A stretch of DNA of 64,000 bases from Rhodospirillaceae bacterium (lineage in GTDB: Bacteria; Pseudomonadota; Alphaproteobacteria; GCA-2731375), in NCBI GenBank assembly GCA_018701215.1, contig JABIWH010000022.1, positions 1 through 64,000 on the forward strand, given 5' to 3'. The translations under genes and the position numbers were made by a program. Below the pieces are notes generated by a model. It was given only the letters and a program-made list of their open reading frames with translations. It had not been told where the DNA came from and ran no database searches. Shown here one piece after another: positions 44,682-53,206 of the stretch (its first letter is position 1; each line of letters begins with the position of its first letter).

Positions 44682-44833
44682 TTTTCGTCCTCATCACATC
44701 GCCAAAACATATGCAAAATCGGCCCCAATGTGGCCCGAAGCGCTAGCCAACACAAATGCTAAAAGGTCGCATCCGTAAACAGGTTATTAACCGTGACCAG
44801 CTACCTTCAAATCTCCTAGGGGAGATATTGCCA

Positions 44834-46168
44834 ATGCATGCGAACGCGCGGGTTCTGCTTTACAGTGACACAGACAACGCCGGTGATTTGGCTGGCAAGC
44901 TTGAACAGCACGGCTTTCAGCCGCTACCGGCGACTTCACGCGAAGATGCCTTGCGCATTGTCACGGGGCGCTTTCCCGATATCGCTATCGTGGATGCTGA
45001 CCGAACGGCCGAGGGCAGCCAGTTCCGCCAGGATCTTCGCGATCTATCACCCGAAGGCAGCATGCCGACCATTGTCATTGGCGCGGCGGATGAGGCGACG
45101 GCGGATGACGACAGCTTGCAGATCGAGTTCCTGCCTGCGCCATTTCGGGATGCAGAACTATTTTCCCGCCTGGAAACCCTGTCCCGGCTGGTCACCATGC
45201 AAGGTGAATTGACGCTACGCTCGGAAACCTCGGAATTATACGGCATGGAAGCGCCGGCGCATGTGGCGCGGCCGGACAGAATTTCTAATTCCCGCGTACT
45301 ATTGATCGCCGACGACGACGGCCAGCGCGACGCGGTCATCGATATGATTGCGCCGCAAAAGTCACTTGTGGCGGCAGTGGACGTGGTCACGCAACCATAT
45401 GAAGCCATTGAACGCCTGTTGCAGACGGAATTTGATGCCGTTGTCGCGGTTCGCGGTGATAACGCCGAAGGGCTGTTAAACCTCTGCCGCGATTTGCGTC
45501 ATCATGCCAATCTATTCAATATGCCGTTGCTGGTTCTCTGCGATGATGATGACGTCATGGCCCACGATCAGGCCTATGAAGCCGGTGCCTCGGATGTTTT
45601 GGAATTGGCCGACGCGGGACCGCGCCTGTTGCCGCGGCTGGAACATCTGGTCAAACAGCAGCGCTATCGTCAGGCCATGCAGGAAGTCTACCGCCAAAGC
45701 CGTCACTATGCCGGCAACGATGCCCTGACCGGCCTGTTCGGGCACGGTTATCTGCATACGCATCTGCAAAAACAGATCACGGAATGTCTGGCCCGCGATA
45801 AGGATCTGGCGATCGGCTTTTTTGACATTGCACGGATGAGCGGTTTCAACGGCGAATACGGTTATGTCGCCGGCGACCGGCTGTTGCGGCAAATCGGCGG
45901 AGCCATCGGCGGTCTGGTTCGGGCCGAGGATTTGCCCGCGCGCTTTGGCGGCGACAAATTCTGCGTCGTTTTGCCTGATACCAACATGACCTCGGCCGCG
46001 CCCGTACTGCACCGTATCGCCGGCTTCATCAATTTCACCGAATTCGCGCTTCTGGATGTGGGTGAACCGGTCAAGGTACACTTGCAGACCGGCTGCGCCG
46101 GATTGCAGGCCGGCGACACGGCGGAAAGCCTAATCGCCAGGGCCCGTGCCGACAGCACCGGCACATAG
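44834..46168 (+). CDS. PleD/PopA-like receiver-receiver-GGDEF protein with degenerate active site
   Basis: 444 residues from the ATG at 44834 (GGGGAG upstream); an in-frame start at 44756 is less likely. Two receiver-like domains (about 5-120 and 155-275) precede a GGDEF domain. The signature is GGDKF (372-376), where the catalytic acidic residue is replaced by Lys. The allosteric I-site RAED (363-366) is intact at the standard 5-residue spacing. Diguanylate cyclase activity is therefore unlikely and c-di-GMP binding likely, as known for Caulobacter PopA. The phospho-acceptor positions of the receivers are also weakly conserved. Confidence 0.87.
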   Translation: MHANARVLLYSDTDNAGDLAGKLEQHGFQPLPATSREDALRIVTGRFPDIAIVDADRTAEGSQFRQDLRDLSPEGSMPTIVIGAADEATADDDSLQIEFLPAPFRDAELFSRLETLSRLVTMQGELTLRSETSELYGMEAPAHVARPDRISNSRVLLIADDDGQRDAVIDMIAPQKSLVAAVDVVTQPYEAIERLLQTEFDAVVAVRGDNAEGLLNLCRDLRHHANLFNMPLLVLCDDDDVMAHDQAYEAGASDVLELADAGPRLLPRLEHLVKQQRYRQAMQEVYRQSRHYAGNDALTGLFGHGYLHTHLQKQITECLARDKDLAIGFFDIARMSGFNGEYGYVAGDRLLRQIGGAIGGLVRAEDLPARFGGDKFCVVLPDTNMTSAAPVLHRIAGFINFTEFALLDVGEPVKVHLQTGCAGLQAGDTAESLIARARADSTGT

Positions 46169-46313
46169 CCGCCCTGCCTGAAACCTAGTTGTAGGCCATT
46201 CTTTGCCGTGTCCTTGGCGTGCGGCATTTTGCCGTATGGATCAGGTCGGGCGCAGACACCAAATTGTCCCCAAAAGACACCTCTGTTCAAACAATATGCG
46301 AATGAGGGACATC

Positions 46314-46571
46314 ATGGACATGCAGAAATCAACAGAGTTTCTAATGTGGTGTACGATCATAAACGGCGCCTTGCTTATCCTCTCCGCCGCCGTATTCATA
46401 TCGGTGCCCGACACGATGTATCAGATCCAAAGCAAGCTGTTCCCCATGCCCCAGGAAACCTTCGCCGTGGTCATGTATGTGCTACTGGGGTTGTTTAAAA
46501 TACTTTGGCTAGTGTTTAACGCCGTCCCCTATGGGGCAATGGCGATCATCGGAAAAAACAGCGCCCCATAA
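46314..46571 (+). CDS. Small two-helix membrane protein (DUF6868-like)
   Basis: 85 residues from the ATG at 46314, with GAGGG 5 nt upstream; the open frame reaches 46203, but the family-like part starts here. Two transmembrane helices are seen (about 11-30, CTIINGALLILSAAVFISV, and about 51-72). Between them lies a periplasmic or cytoplasmic loop with the KLFPMPQE motif. The sequence resembles the small DUF6868 inner-membrane family; the function is unknown. Confidence 0.75.
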   Translation: MDMQKSTEFLMWCTIINGALLILSAAVFISVPDTMYQIQSKLFPMPQETFAVVMYVLLGLFKILWLVFNAVPYGAMAIIGKNSAP

Positions 46572-46664
46572 GGCCTTCCTTACTCGTTTCACGCGGGCCA
46601 GCCCAGCCGGCTTAGAGCATGTCGTAGGAATGATTTTCACGGTGCAAGGTGAGTACCGGCATGT

Positions 46665-48443
46665 TTAGCGGGCACCCGCGGCGCGCAGCCAGGTCGCGAT
46701 CTGCTCTTCGTTTTGCGCTTCGGCACGGCGTAGAGCGCTGAAACCTTGATCGTCAACGGCACCGATGTCCGCGCGGTTTTCAATCAAAGCCCTGACCACC
46801 TCTTCGTGGCCATTCCAAGAGGCGCGGATCAGGGGCGTCAATCCCGTGCTGTCGCGCACATCAACAAGCGCCTCTTCCTGCAGCAACATTTTGGCGATTG
46901 CGGGATAACCGTTGATGGCCGCCCAGGACAGGGCTGTATGGCCTTGGTTATCCGCCGCATCCACCTCCACCCCGGCATCAATCAACGAACGGAGAACCTG
47001 CCGATGGCCGCGCCAGGCCGCGACGATAGCAGCGGTTCGCCCTTTGTCATTAATGGCGTTCGCATCCACCCCGTCCTCCAAGGCTTCGAGAATCCCGTCC
47101 AGATCACCCTCGGCGGCGAACGCCAGCAATTGGCGCTCCCTGCCACGTTGTTGCGCCAGGTCCTGGTTTGGCATTTTGCCACGAAGTATCTGCGCGCGTT
47201 TTCTGGCTTCTACCAGTTGCGCGTTGTCCAAATGGGCCGCCAACAAGACCTTGGCCTGCATCGCCCCCTTGCTGCCAATACTTGACGCAACATAGTAGAG
47301 AGCCTGCGCCTCGATACGGCTTTCCGGCACGCCAAGACCCGCCAAATGCATTTCCGCCAGACGCAGCATGGCCGGGACATTGCCTTGCAGGGCGGCATTA
47401 CGAAAATTCTCCGCCGCCTTTTCAATATCGCGCGCTGCACCACGGCCCTCCGCCAGGGCCCGGGCGAGGTTATATTGCGCCATGACAAAGCCTTGATCAG
47501 CAGCCTTTTGATAACGCTTCACGGCCCGCTCGGCGGCCCGCCTGTAGCGCTCATCACGCTTTACCGTCGGCCCCACGTCTTCCCCGGTAATACGGGATTC
47601 GAGATCTCTGACCGCACGAATTGCAGCGGCAAAAGATGGCCGAACCGGGCGGTCCAAATAAGGCACAAGCTCATGTACGGACCTTTTAGCATCGTTGGGT
47701 GATGAAGCCGTACCCTTGCTTGTCCGCGCTGATCGGGGTGCGGTCGTTGGTTTCAGGCGCTTCCCGGCATTTGTTGCTGCCGCCGGAGCAGCGGCGGCGG
47801 GTGTTTTCGATTTCGCCGCCGGTTCGTCGAGCGTCTTGGCAACCGGCTTTTTTGAAGCGGCAAGCTTTGGTGTTTCCGTTTTGGGTCGCGGTCTTGTCTG
47901 GCTCTTGGCCGCGATCGGGTCGGGTTTGTCCGGACGGCTGTCTGCGCTAGGTTTCGGCCTTTCTTTGGCCGGTTCGAGCTTCTTCGCAAGCGGCTTTTTT
48001 GATACGGCGAGTTCCTGCGATTCCGTTTTGGGTTGCGGCTTTGCCCGGCTCTTAGCCGCGACCGGATCGGGTGTGTCCGGACTGCGCTCCGCTTGAGATT
48101 TCGGCCTCTCTTTAATCTCCTCGAGCTTCTTCGCAACCGGGTCTCCGGGAGCGGACGGCGTCTCCTTTGCCGATTCCAATTGCTGCCTGGCTTGGCTCTT
48201 CTCCGGGATTGCTTTGGGCTCTTGCGAACCGCGATCGGTTTCAGGCTCGGGTTTCGCTTCCGGTTCTTCAAAAACCAAGTCGACGACCAGCACTTCGGAT
48301 GGCGGGATTTTCAAGGCTCCAAATGTAAAAACGGCGACAAACAGGGAATGCAACGCAATACTGCCCAAAATGGCAAATGGCCAATCCAGGTCGGAAGGAC
48401 TTCGTTCCCCATGACCAGTGCTTTCCGCTGCTGTCATCGTCAT
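46665..48443 (-). CDS. TonB-like N-terminus fused to Sel1-like and ankyrin repeats
   Basis: 592 residues from the ATG at 48443; the open frame extends to 48626 without homology-like sequence. One membrane helix (about 21-44) contains GSIALHSLF, with S28 and H32 in the SxxxH pattern TonB uses to couple to ExbB/ExbD. A Lys/Pro-rich spacer (about 60-255, with near-repeats) is predicted to span the periplasm. Sel1-like repeats follow (about 300-400), then three to four ankyrin repeats (about 437-592). The usual TonB C-terminal domain is absent. The function is unknown, and no exbBD lies nearby. Confidence 0.82.
   Translation of the reverse strand: MTMTAAESTGHGERSPSDLDWPFAILGSIALHSLFVAVFTFGALKIPPSEVLVVDLVFEEPEAKPEPETDRGSQEPKAIPEKSQARQQLESAKETPSAPGDPVAKKLEEIKERPKSQAERSPDTPDPVAAKSRAKPQPKTESQELAVSKKPLAKKLEPAKERPKPSADSRPDKPDPIAAKSQTRPRPKTETPKLAASKKPVAKTLDEPAAKSKTPAAAAPAAATNAGKRLKPTTAPRSARTSKGTASSPNDAKRSVHELVPYLDRPVRPSFAAAIRAVRDLESRITGEDVGPTVKRDERYRRAAERAVKRYQKAADQGFVMAQYNLARALAEGRGAARDIEKAAENFRNAALQGNVPAMLRLAEMHLAGLGVPESRIEAQALYYVASSIGSKGAMQAKVLLAAHLDNAQLVEARKRAQILRGKMPNQDLAQQRGRERQLLAFAAEGDLDGILEALEDGVDANAINDKGRTAAIVAAWRGHRQVLRSLIDAGVEVDAADNQGHTALSWAAINGYPAIAKMLLQEEALVDVRDSTGLTPLIRASWNGHEEVVRALIENRADIGAVDDQGFSALRRAEAQNEEQIATWLRAAGAR
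47814..48143 (-). repeat. Degenerate tandem repeat coding the Lys/Pro spacer
   Basis: Two units with a 49-residue period (147 bp) start at residues 126 and 175 with DPVAAKSRAKPQPKTES and DPIAAKSQTRPRPKTET. A partial first unit begins at residue 101 (DPVAKKLEEIKERPKSQAE). The period suggests internal duplication that lengthens the periplasmic spacer of the TonB-like protein. Confidence 0.6.
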
Positions 48444-48673
48444 CGAACCGAATTCTCTACCACGAATACAGGATTGCCGGACGGCGGGATCGCGAGCGTC
48501 GCCCCAATAGCGCTCGTATGTAAAGCGACCATACCGCAATGGCGCCGTCGCTGTTATCGCTTTCCATACACAACTAATATATGGCTCCGCGCCAATAAAC
48601 CCACAATGGGTGTTTGACCCGTGCAAGGCTAAAGGGCCTTAACCTTCGCTGAAATGGTAGGTATCATAGCCAA

Positions 48674-49345
48674 ATGATTCACGTTGATATCATCTCCGAT
48701 ACTGTCTGTCCGTGGTGCTATATCGGCAAGCGGCGGTTTGAGCAGGCCGTCGCCCTGCGCCCCAACTATGAATTTCAGACCGGATGGCGGCCCTTTCAAC
48801 TAAACCCGGAGATGCCGCCCGCCGGCATGGCCAGGCAGGATTATCTCTCCTCCAAATTCGGCGGCGTTGATCGGGCCGACCGGATTTATGAAGCGGTCAG
48901 CACCGCCGGAGAGGACGTGGGATTGACTTTCAATTTCCAAAGCATCCCGCGGCAACCGAATACATTTGATTCCCACCGTCTGGTGCGCTGGTCCGAATCC
49001 GCCGATGTTCAGGATGCCGTGGTCGAGGCCTTGTTCAAACAATATTTCATTGATGACGTGGATGTAGGCGACCGCGAGACGTTGGTGAAAATCGCCGCCA
49101 GTTGCGGCATGGACGGTGATCTGGTGCGCGATCTGTTCGACCGGGATGCCGACCGCGATCTGGTCATGGCCGAGGAAGGCGTGGCCCGGCGTATGGGCAT
49201 CAATGGCGTACCCTGTTTCGTAGTCGATCACAAATTCGCCATTTCAGGGGCTCAGGATCCATCGGTCCTAACCCATGTCTTCGATCTGGCCATGCAGGAC
49301 AAGTCCGCTTCAGTATCCACTCAAGCAGAGGCCGAGGCGGACTGA
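48674..49345 (+). CDS. DsbA-family oxidoreductase (FrnE-like)
   Basis: 223 residues. The redox motif CPWC is at 12-15 (DTVCPWCYIGKRRFE), the hallmark of the FrnE/DsbA-like group, and the cis-proline loop is in INGVPCFVVDHKFAISGAQ. FrnE-like proteins are cytoplasmic thiol-disulfide oxidoreductases linked to oxidative stress. There is no signal peptide. The 3' end overlaps the convergent mfd gene by 25 bp. Confidence 0.93.
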   Translation: MIHVDIISDTVCPWCYIGKRRFEQAVALRPNYEFQTGWRPFQLNPEMPPAGMARQDYLSSKFGGVDRADRIYEAVSTAGEDVGLTFNFQSIPRQPNTFDSHRLVRWSESADVQDAVVEALFKQYFIDDVDVGDRETLVKIAASCGMDGDLVRDLFDRDADRDLVMAEEGVARRMGINGVPCFVVDHKFAISGAQDPSVLTHVFDLAMQDKSASVSTQAEAEAD

Positions 49346-52300
49346 GCCAGTCCAGCCAGCTGCCGGGTCAGGTAATTCACGCCCTTTAGTCTGTCTTCCG
49401 CCTCGCCCCAGGATCTTTGATAGACCAGTTTATGATCGGGCCGTAGTTTGGCGCTGCCACGGTTGTCGTTGATGAATTCCACCAGGCCGGCGGGATTGGC
49501 GAACTGGTCGTTGCGAAAGACAACGCTGGCGCCGCCGGGTCCGGCGTCGATCTTGGCCACGTTCGCGGCCCGGCACAGGCGCTTGATGGTGATGATGGCC
49601 AACAGATTTTTGACTTCCTCTGGCAGCGCTCCAAAACGGTCAATCAGTTCGGCGGCGAAGGCATCAATATCCGCCTCATCCTCTAAATGCGCCAAACGGC
49701 GGTACAGACCAAGGCGGACATCCAGATCGGCCACGAAATGCTCCGGGATCAAAACAGCGGTGCCCAGGTTGATCTGCGGCGACCAATCCTGGCTGCCCGT
49801 ATTCAGCTCTCCCGCCGCACCGCTACGCGCGGTGGCCAGGGCCTCCTCCAACATCTGATTATAAAGTTCGAAGCCGACCTCGCGAATATGGCCTGATTGT
49901 TCCTCGCCCAACAGATTGCCGGCCCCGCGCAGGTCCAGGTCATGGCTGGCCAGTGAGAACCCGGCACCCAGCGAATCCAGGGACTGCAATACCTTCAGAC
50001 GCTTTTCCGCCGCTTCCGTCGGCCGGGCCCGCGGCGGCAGGGTGAAGTAGGCGTAAGCTCGAACCTTGGAGCGGCCAATGCGGCCGCGCAACTGATACAA
50101 TTGCGACAGGCCGAAGCGGTCGGCGCGATGCACGACCAAGGTATTGGCGTTTGGAATATCCAAACCGGATTCCACGATCGTGGTCGATAACAGGACGTCG
50201 TAGGCACCTTCGTAGAAGGCGTTCATGACATCTTCCAACTGAGAGGGCGACATCCGGCCATGGGCGGTGACGCACTTCACCTCCGGCACCTGGGTGCGCA
50301 GGAATTCCTCCGCCTCCGGCAGATCCAGAATGCGCGGGCAGACGTAGAAACATTGCCCACCCCGGTAATGCTCGCGCATGATCGCTTCGCGCGTGACTAC
50401 TGGATCGAACGGCATCACGAAGGTGCGCACGGCCAATCGATCCACCGGGGGCGTCGCGATCAGGCTCAATTCCTTGACGCCAGAAAAAGCCATTTGCAGG
50501 GTGCGCGGGATCGGCGTGGCGGTCAGGGTCAGGACATGAACATCACTGCGCAGCTGTTTCAGGCGTTCCTTGTGGGCCACGCCGAAATGCTGTTCTTCAT
50601 CGATCACCAGCAGAGTCAGGTTTTGAAAGGCGATTTTTTTGCCCAATAAAGCATGCGTGCCGATGACGATATCCACCTGGCCGTTAGAGATACCCTCGCG
50701 GGTGGCCGCGGCATCCGCCGTGCCAACCAGGCGGGAGAGCTGCCGCACCTTGACCGGCAGGCCGGCGAAACGTTCCGAAAACGTCCGATAATGCTGCCGG
50801 CACAACAGCGTGGTCGGCGCCACGATGGCCACCTGTCCGCCGGTCATGACGGCGGCAAAGGCACCGCGCAGGGCGACCTCGGTCTTACCAAAGCCCACGT
50901 CGCCGCAAATCAGGCGGTCCATGGGGGTACCCTTTTGCAGATCGCCAAAGATATCGTCGATGGCGCCCAGTTGATCTTCGGTCTCCTCGAACGGAAAAGA
51001 GGCACAAAACTCCTCGTACAGACCATCCGGGCGCTCAATGGTGGGGGCGGAACGCAGGACACGCTCGGCGGCGACCTTGATCAATTGATCGGCCATATCG
51101 CGGATATGCTGTTTCAGCTTCGCCTTGCGGGCCTGCCAGGCGGCACCGCCCAGACGATCCAGCACGGCGCCCGCGTCTTCCGAGCCATAGCGCGACAGCA
51201 ACTCGATATTCTCCGCCGGCAGGAACAGCTTGTCATTGCCGTCATAGTGGATTTCCAGGCAATCATGGGCCGCGCCGCCCACCTCGATGGTCTGCAAGCC
51301 CATGAAACGACCGATGCCGTGCTCCACATGCACCACCAGATCGCCGTTGGAAAGCTGGTTCTGCTCGGTCAGGAAGTCTTCCGCCCGCCGGCTGCGCCGC
51401 CGCCGGGCCAGACGGTCGCCCAGCACATCCTGTTCGGAGATAATCGCCAAATCGTCGGTCTCGACGCCATTTTCCAGGCCCAATACCACCATGGCCGGGG
51501 CGGCGGGGAGCATGGCCATGACGGCGGGCCAATGTTCCGCCGCCTGCACCCCTTCGATGCCATGGTCGTCCAACAACAGCGCCATGCGTTCGGCGGAGCC
51601 CTGGCTGACGGCGGCAAAGACCACGCGCCGTCCCAATTGGCGCTGTTCATTGACATGGCCACGCAGAGCGTCAAAGACATTGACCTCCTGTTGGGCCCGC
51701 TCGGCGGCGAAGCCGCGGCCCTGGCGGCCGGCGAAATCGATGATCTTGGGACTTTCAGGCGCCGAAAACGGCGAAAATATGCCACCCGGACGCGCGGCCA
51801 GGGCATCATCCCAGGCGCGCCCATCCAGGAACAGCCGGGCGGGCGGCACCGGTTTATACAGGGGCGCACCGCCGTAAGGGTTCTTTTGCGCTTCTATGCG
51901 CGCCTCGTAATAATCCTCGATCTGGGCCAGACGGTCGTCGCGGGCCTCCATGGCCTGATGGTCCAGGGTGATGGCGCCCGCGTCCACATAGTCGAAGACG
52001 GTCTCCAGACCATCATGAAACAGCGGCAGCCAATGCTCCATGCCTGAATGGCGCCGGCCCTCGCGGATCGAGACATACAGCGGATCATCGTCGGTCACGG
52101 CGCCGAACAAATCACGATAGCCTTGCCGGAAACGATTGGTGGTTTCCTCGGTCAATTGCACTTCCGAGACCGGGACCAGATCCAGGGTCTTGCCTTCGCC
52201 AATGGTGATCTGGGTCAGGGGATCGAACAGGCGGATACTTTCCAGGCTGTCGCCAAAGAAATCCAGACGCAGCGGTGTTTCGGCCCCGGCGGGATAAATA

Positions 52301-52839
52301 TCCACAATGCCGCCACGGGTAGCGAATTCACCGGGCTCCATCACCGTGCCGCTGCGGCTGTAGCCATTGCGGACCAGGAAATCCAACAACTCCGCTACCT
52401 CGACCCTGGCACCGGGACCGGCCTGAAAGACCGCGCCCTGGATAGAGCTGCGCGGCGGCAGCCGTTGTAGCGAGGCATTGACCGTGGTCAGCAGGATCGA
52501 CGGCGCCTTGGGCGGTGCCTGCCCCACCAGGCGGGCCAGGGTATTCATCCGCGTGGCGGAGATCTCCGGATTGGGCGAGACCCTGTCGTAGGGCAAGGTG
52601 TCCCAGGCCGGCAGGCGCAAGACATGGGTGCCGGGGGCAAAAAAGGCGATGCCCTCAACCAAGCTGGCCATGCGCGCCTCGTCCCTGGCGATATGCAGCA
52701 GCCAGCCGCCGCCCCCTCCTGAACGTGGCCGTGATTGCGCCTGGGCCAGCTCGGCAAGGCTCAGAGCGTCCAGACCCTCGGGCACGCCGGTAAGTTCAAA
52801 TCTGGATTCTCCAGATAGTATTTTATCGTATTTTTGCAA
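49321..52839 (-). CDS. mfd: Transcription-repair coupling factor Mfd
   Basis: 1172 residues, full length. It displaces stalled RNA polymerase at lesions and recruits UvrA. UvrB-like N-terminal domains (about 1-350), an RNA-polymerase-interacting domain (about 470-540) and a RecG-like motor follow in order. Walker A is ICGDVGFGKTEVALRG (about 625-640), the DEAD-type box is DEEQHFGV, and the TRCF domain ends the protein. The open frame begins with a TTG at 52839 with no clear ribosome site; a GTG at 52785 is an alternative. Confidence 0.96.
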   Translation of the reverse strand: MQKYDKILSGESRFELTGVPEGLDALSLAELAQAQSRPRSGGGGGWLLHIARDEARMASLVEGIAFFAPGTHVLRLPAWDTLPYDRVSPNPEISATRMNTLARLVGQAPPKAPSILLTTVNASLQRLPPRSSIQGAVFQAGPGARVEVAELLDFLVRNGYSRSGTVMEPGEFATRGGIVDIYPAGAETPLRLDFFGDSLESIRLFDPLTQITIGEGKTLDLVPVSEVQLTEETTNRFRQGYRDLFGAVTDDDPLYVSIREGRRHSGMEHWLPLFHDGLETVFDYVDAGAITLDHQAMEARDDRLAQIEDYYEARIEAQKNPYGGAPLYKPVPPARLFLDGRAWDDALAARPGGIFSPFSAPESPKIIDFAGRQGRGFAAERAQQEVNVFDALRGHVNEQRQLGRRVVFAAVSQGSAERMALLLDDHGIEGVQAAEHWPAVMAMLPAAPAMVVLGLENGVETDDLAIISEQDVLGDRLARRRRSRRAEDFLTEQNQLSNGDLVVHVEHGIGRFMGLQTIEVGGAAHDCLEIHYDGNDKLFLPAENIELLSRYGSEDAGAVLDRLGGAAWQARKAKLKQHIRDMADQLIKVAAERVLRSAPTIERPDGLYEEFCASFPFEETEDQLGAIDDIFGDLQKGTPMDRLICGDVGFGKTEVALRGAFAAVMTGGQVAIVAPTTLLCRQHYRTFSERFAGLPVKVRQLSRLVGTADAAATREGISNGQVDIVIGTHALLGKKIAFQNLTLLVIDEEQHFGVAHKERLKQLRSDVHVLTLTATPIPRTLQMAFSGVKELSLIATPPVDRLAVRTFVMPFDPVVTREAIMREHYRGGQCFYVCPRILDLPEAEEFLRTQVPEVKCVTAHGRMSPSQLEDVMNAFYEGAYDVLLSTTIVESGLDIPNANTLVVHRADRFGLSQLYQLRGRIGRSKVRAYAYFTLPPRARPTEAAEKRLKVLQSLDSLGAGFSLASHDLDLRGAGNLLGEEQSGHIREVGFELYNQMLEEALATARSGAAGELNTGSQDWSPQINLGTAVLIPEHFVADLDVRLGLYRRLAHLEDEADIDAFAAELIDRFGALPEEVKNLLAIITIKRLCRAANVAKIDAGPGGASVVFRNDQFANPAGLVEFINDNRGSAKLRPDHKLVYQRSWGEAEDRLKGVNYLTRQLAGLAQSASASA

Positions 52840-52843
52840 TAGA

Positions 52844-53140
52844 TTACGGTGTTATTCTAAAGTTTAAGATCATCTTCATAATATGATTATCATGCTCCGG
52901 CGGGGGGGCCTCACGGCGCGCCAGCCAGGCATAAATATCGTGTTCGTTTTCGTTCACGATGGCCTCGTACAGGTCCAACTCGGCCTCGGTCATATCGGGC
53001 AGATACTTGGCGGCAAACTGGCCCAGCACCAGATCCAGTTCCTTGGTACCCCGGTGCCAGCTATGATAGCGCAGGCGCTTGCGCCTGATCTCGGTTGTTT
53101 CGCCCACAGTCTTATCAGCTTTGCCGTCTTTGGTGGTCAT
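52844..53140 (-). CDS. sdhE: Succinate dehydrogenase assembly factor SdhE
   Basis: 98 residues from the ATG at 53140 (GGGGAAGAG upstream). It assists covalent FAD attachment to succinate dehydrogenase. The RGxxE motif appears as HRGTKELDLVL near 29-39, in the DUF339 context RRKRLRYHSWHRG. It starts upstream of mfd with 4 bp between its stop and the mfd start, so the two are coupled. The mfd-sdhE-recG neighbourhood is common in alphaproteobacteria. Confidence 0.93.
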   Translation of the reverse strand: MTTKDGKADKTVGETTEIRRKRLRYHSWHRGTKELDLVLGQFAAKYLPDMTEAELDLYEAIVNENEHDIYAWLARREAPPPEHDNHIMKMILNFRITP

Positions 53141-53206
53141 GGCTCTTCCCCGTTTCCGCCTCACGATATAACGTACACCCAACGCTCACGCCAGCACCGG
53201 AATACC

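Noticed and set aside
50653..52047. 464-residue open frame on the plus strand
   Set aside because: It lies entirely antisense to mfd and has the His/Gly/Gln-rich, low-information look of a shadow frame in GC-rich DNA. No family-like motif is visible.
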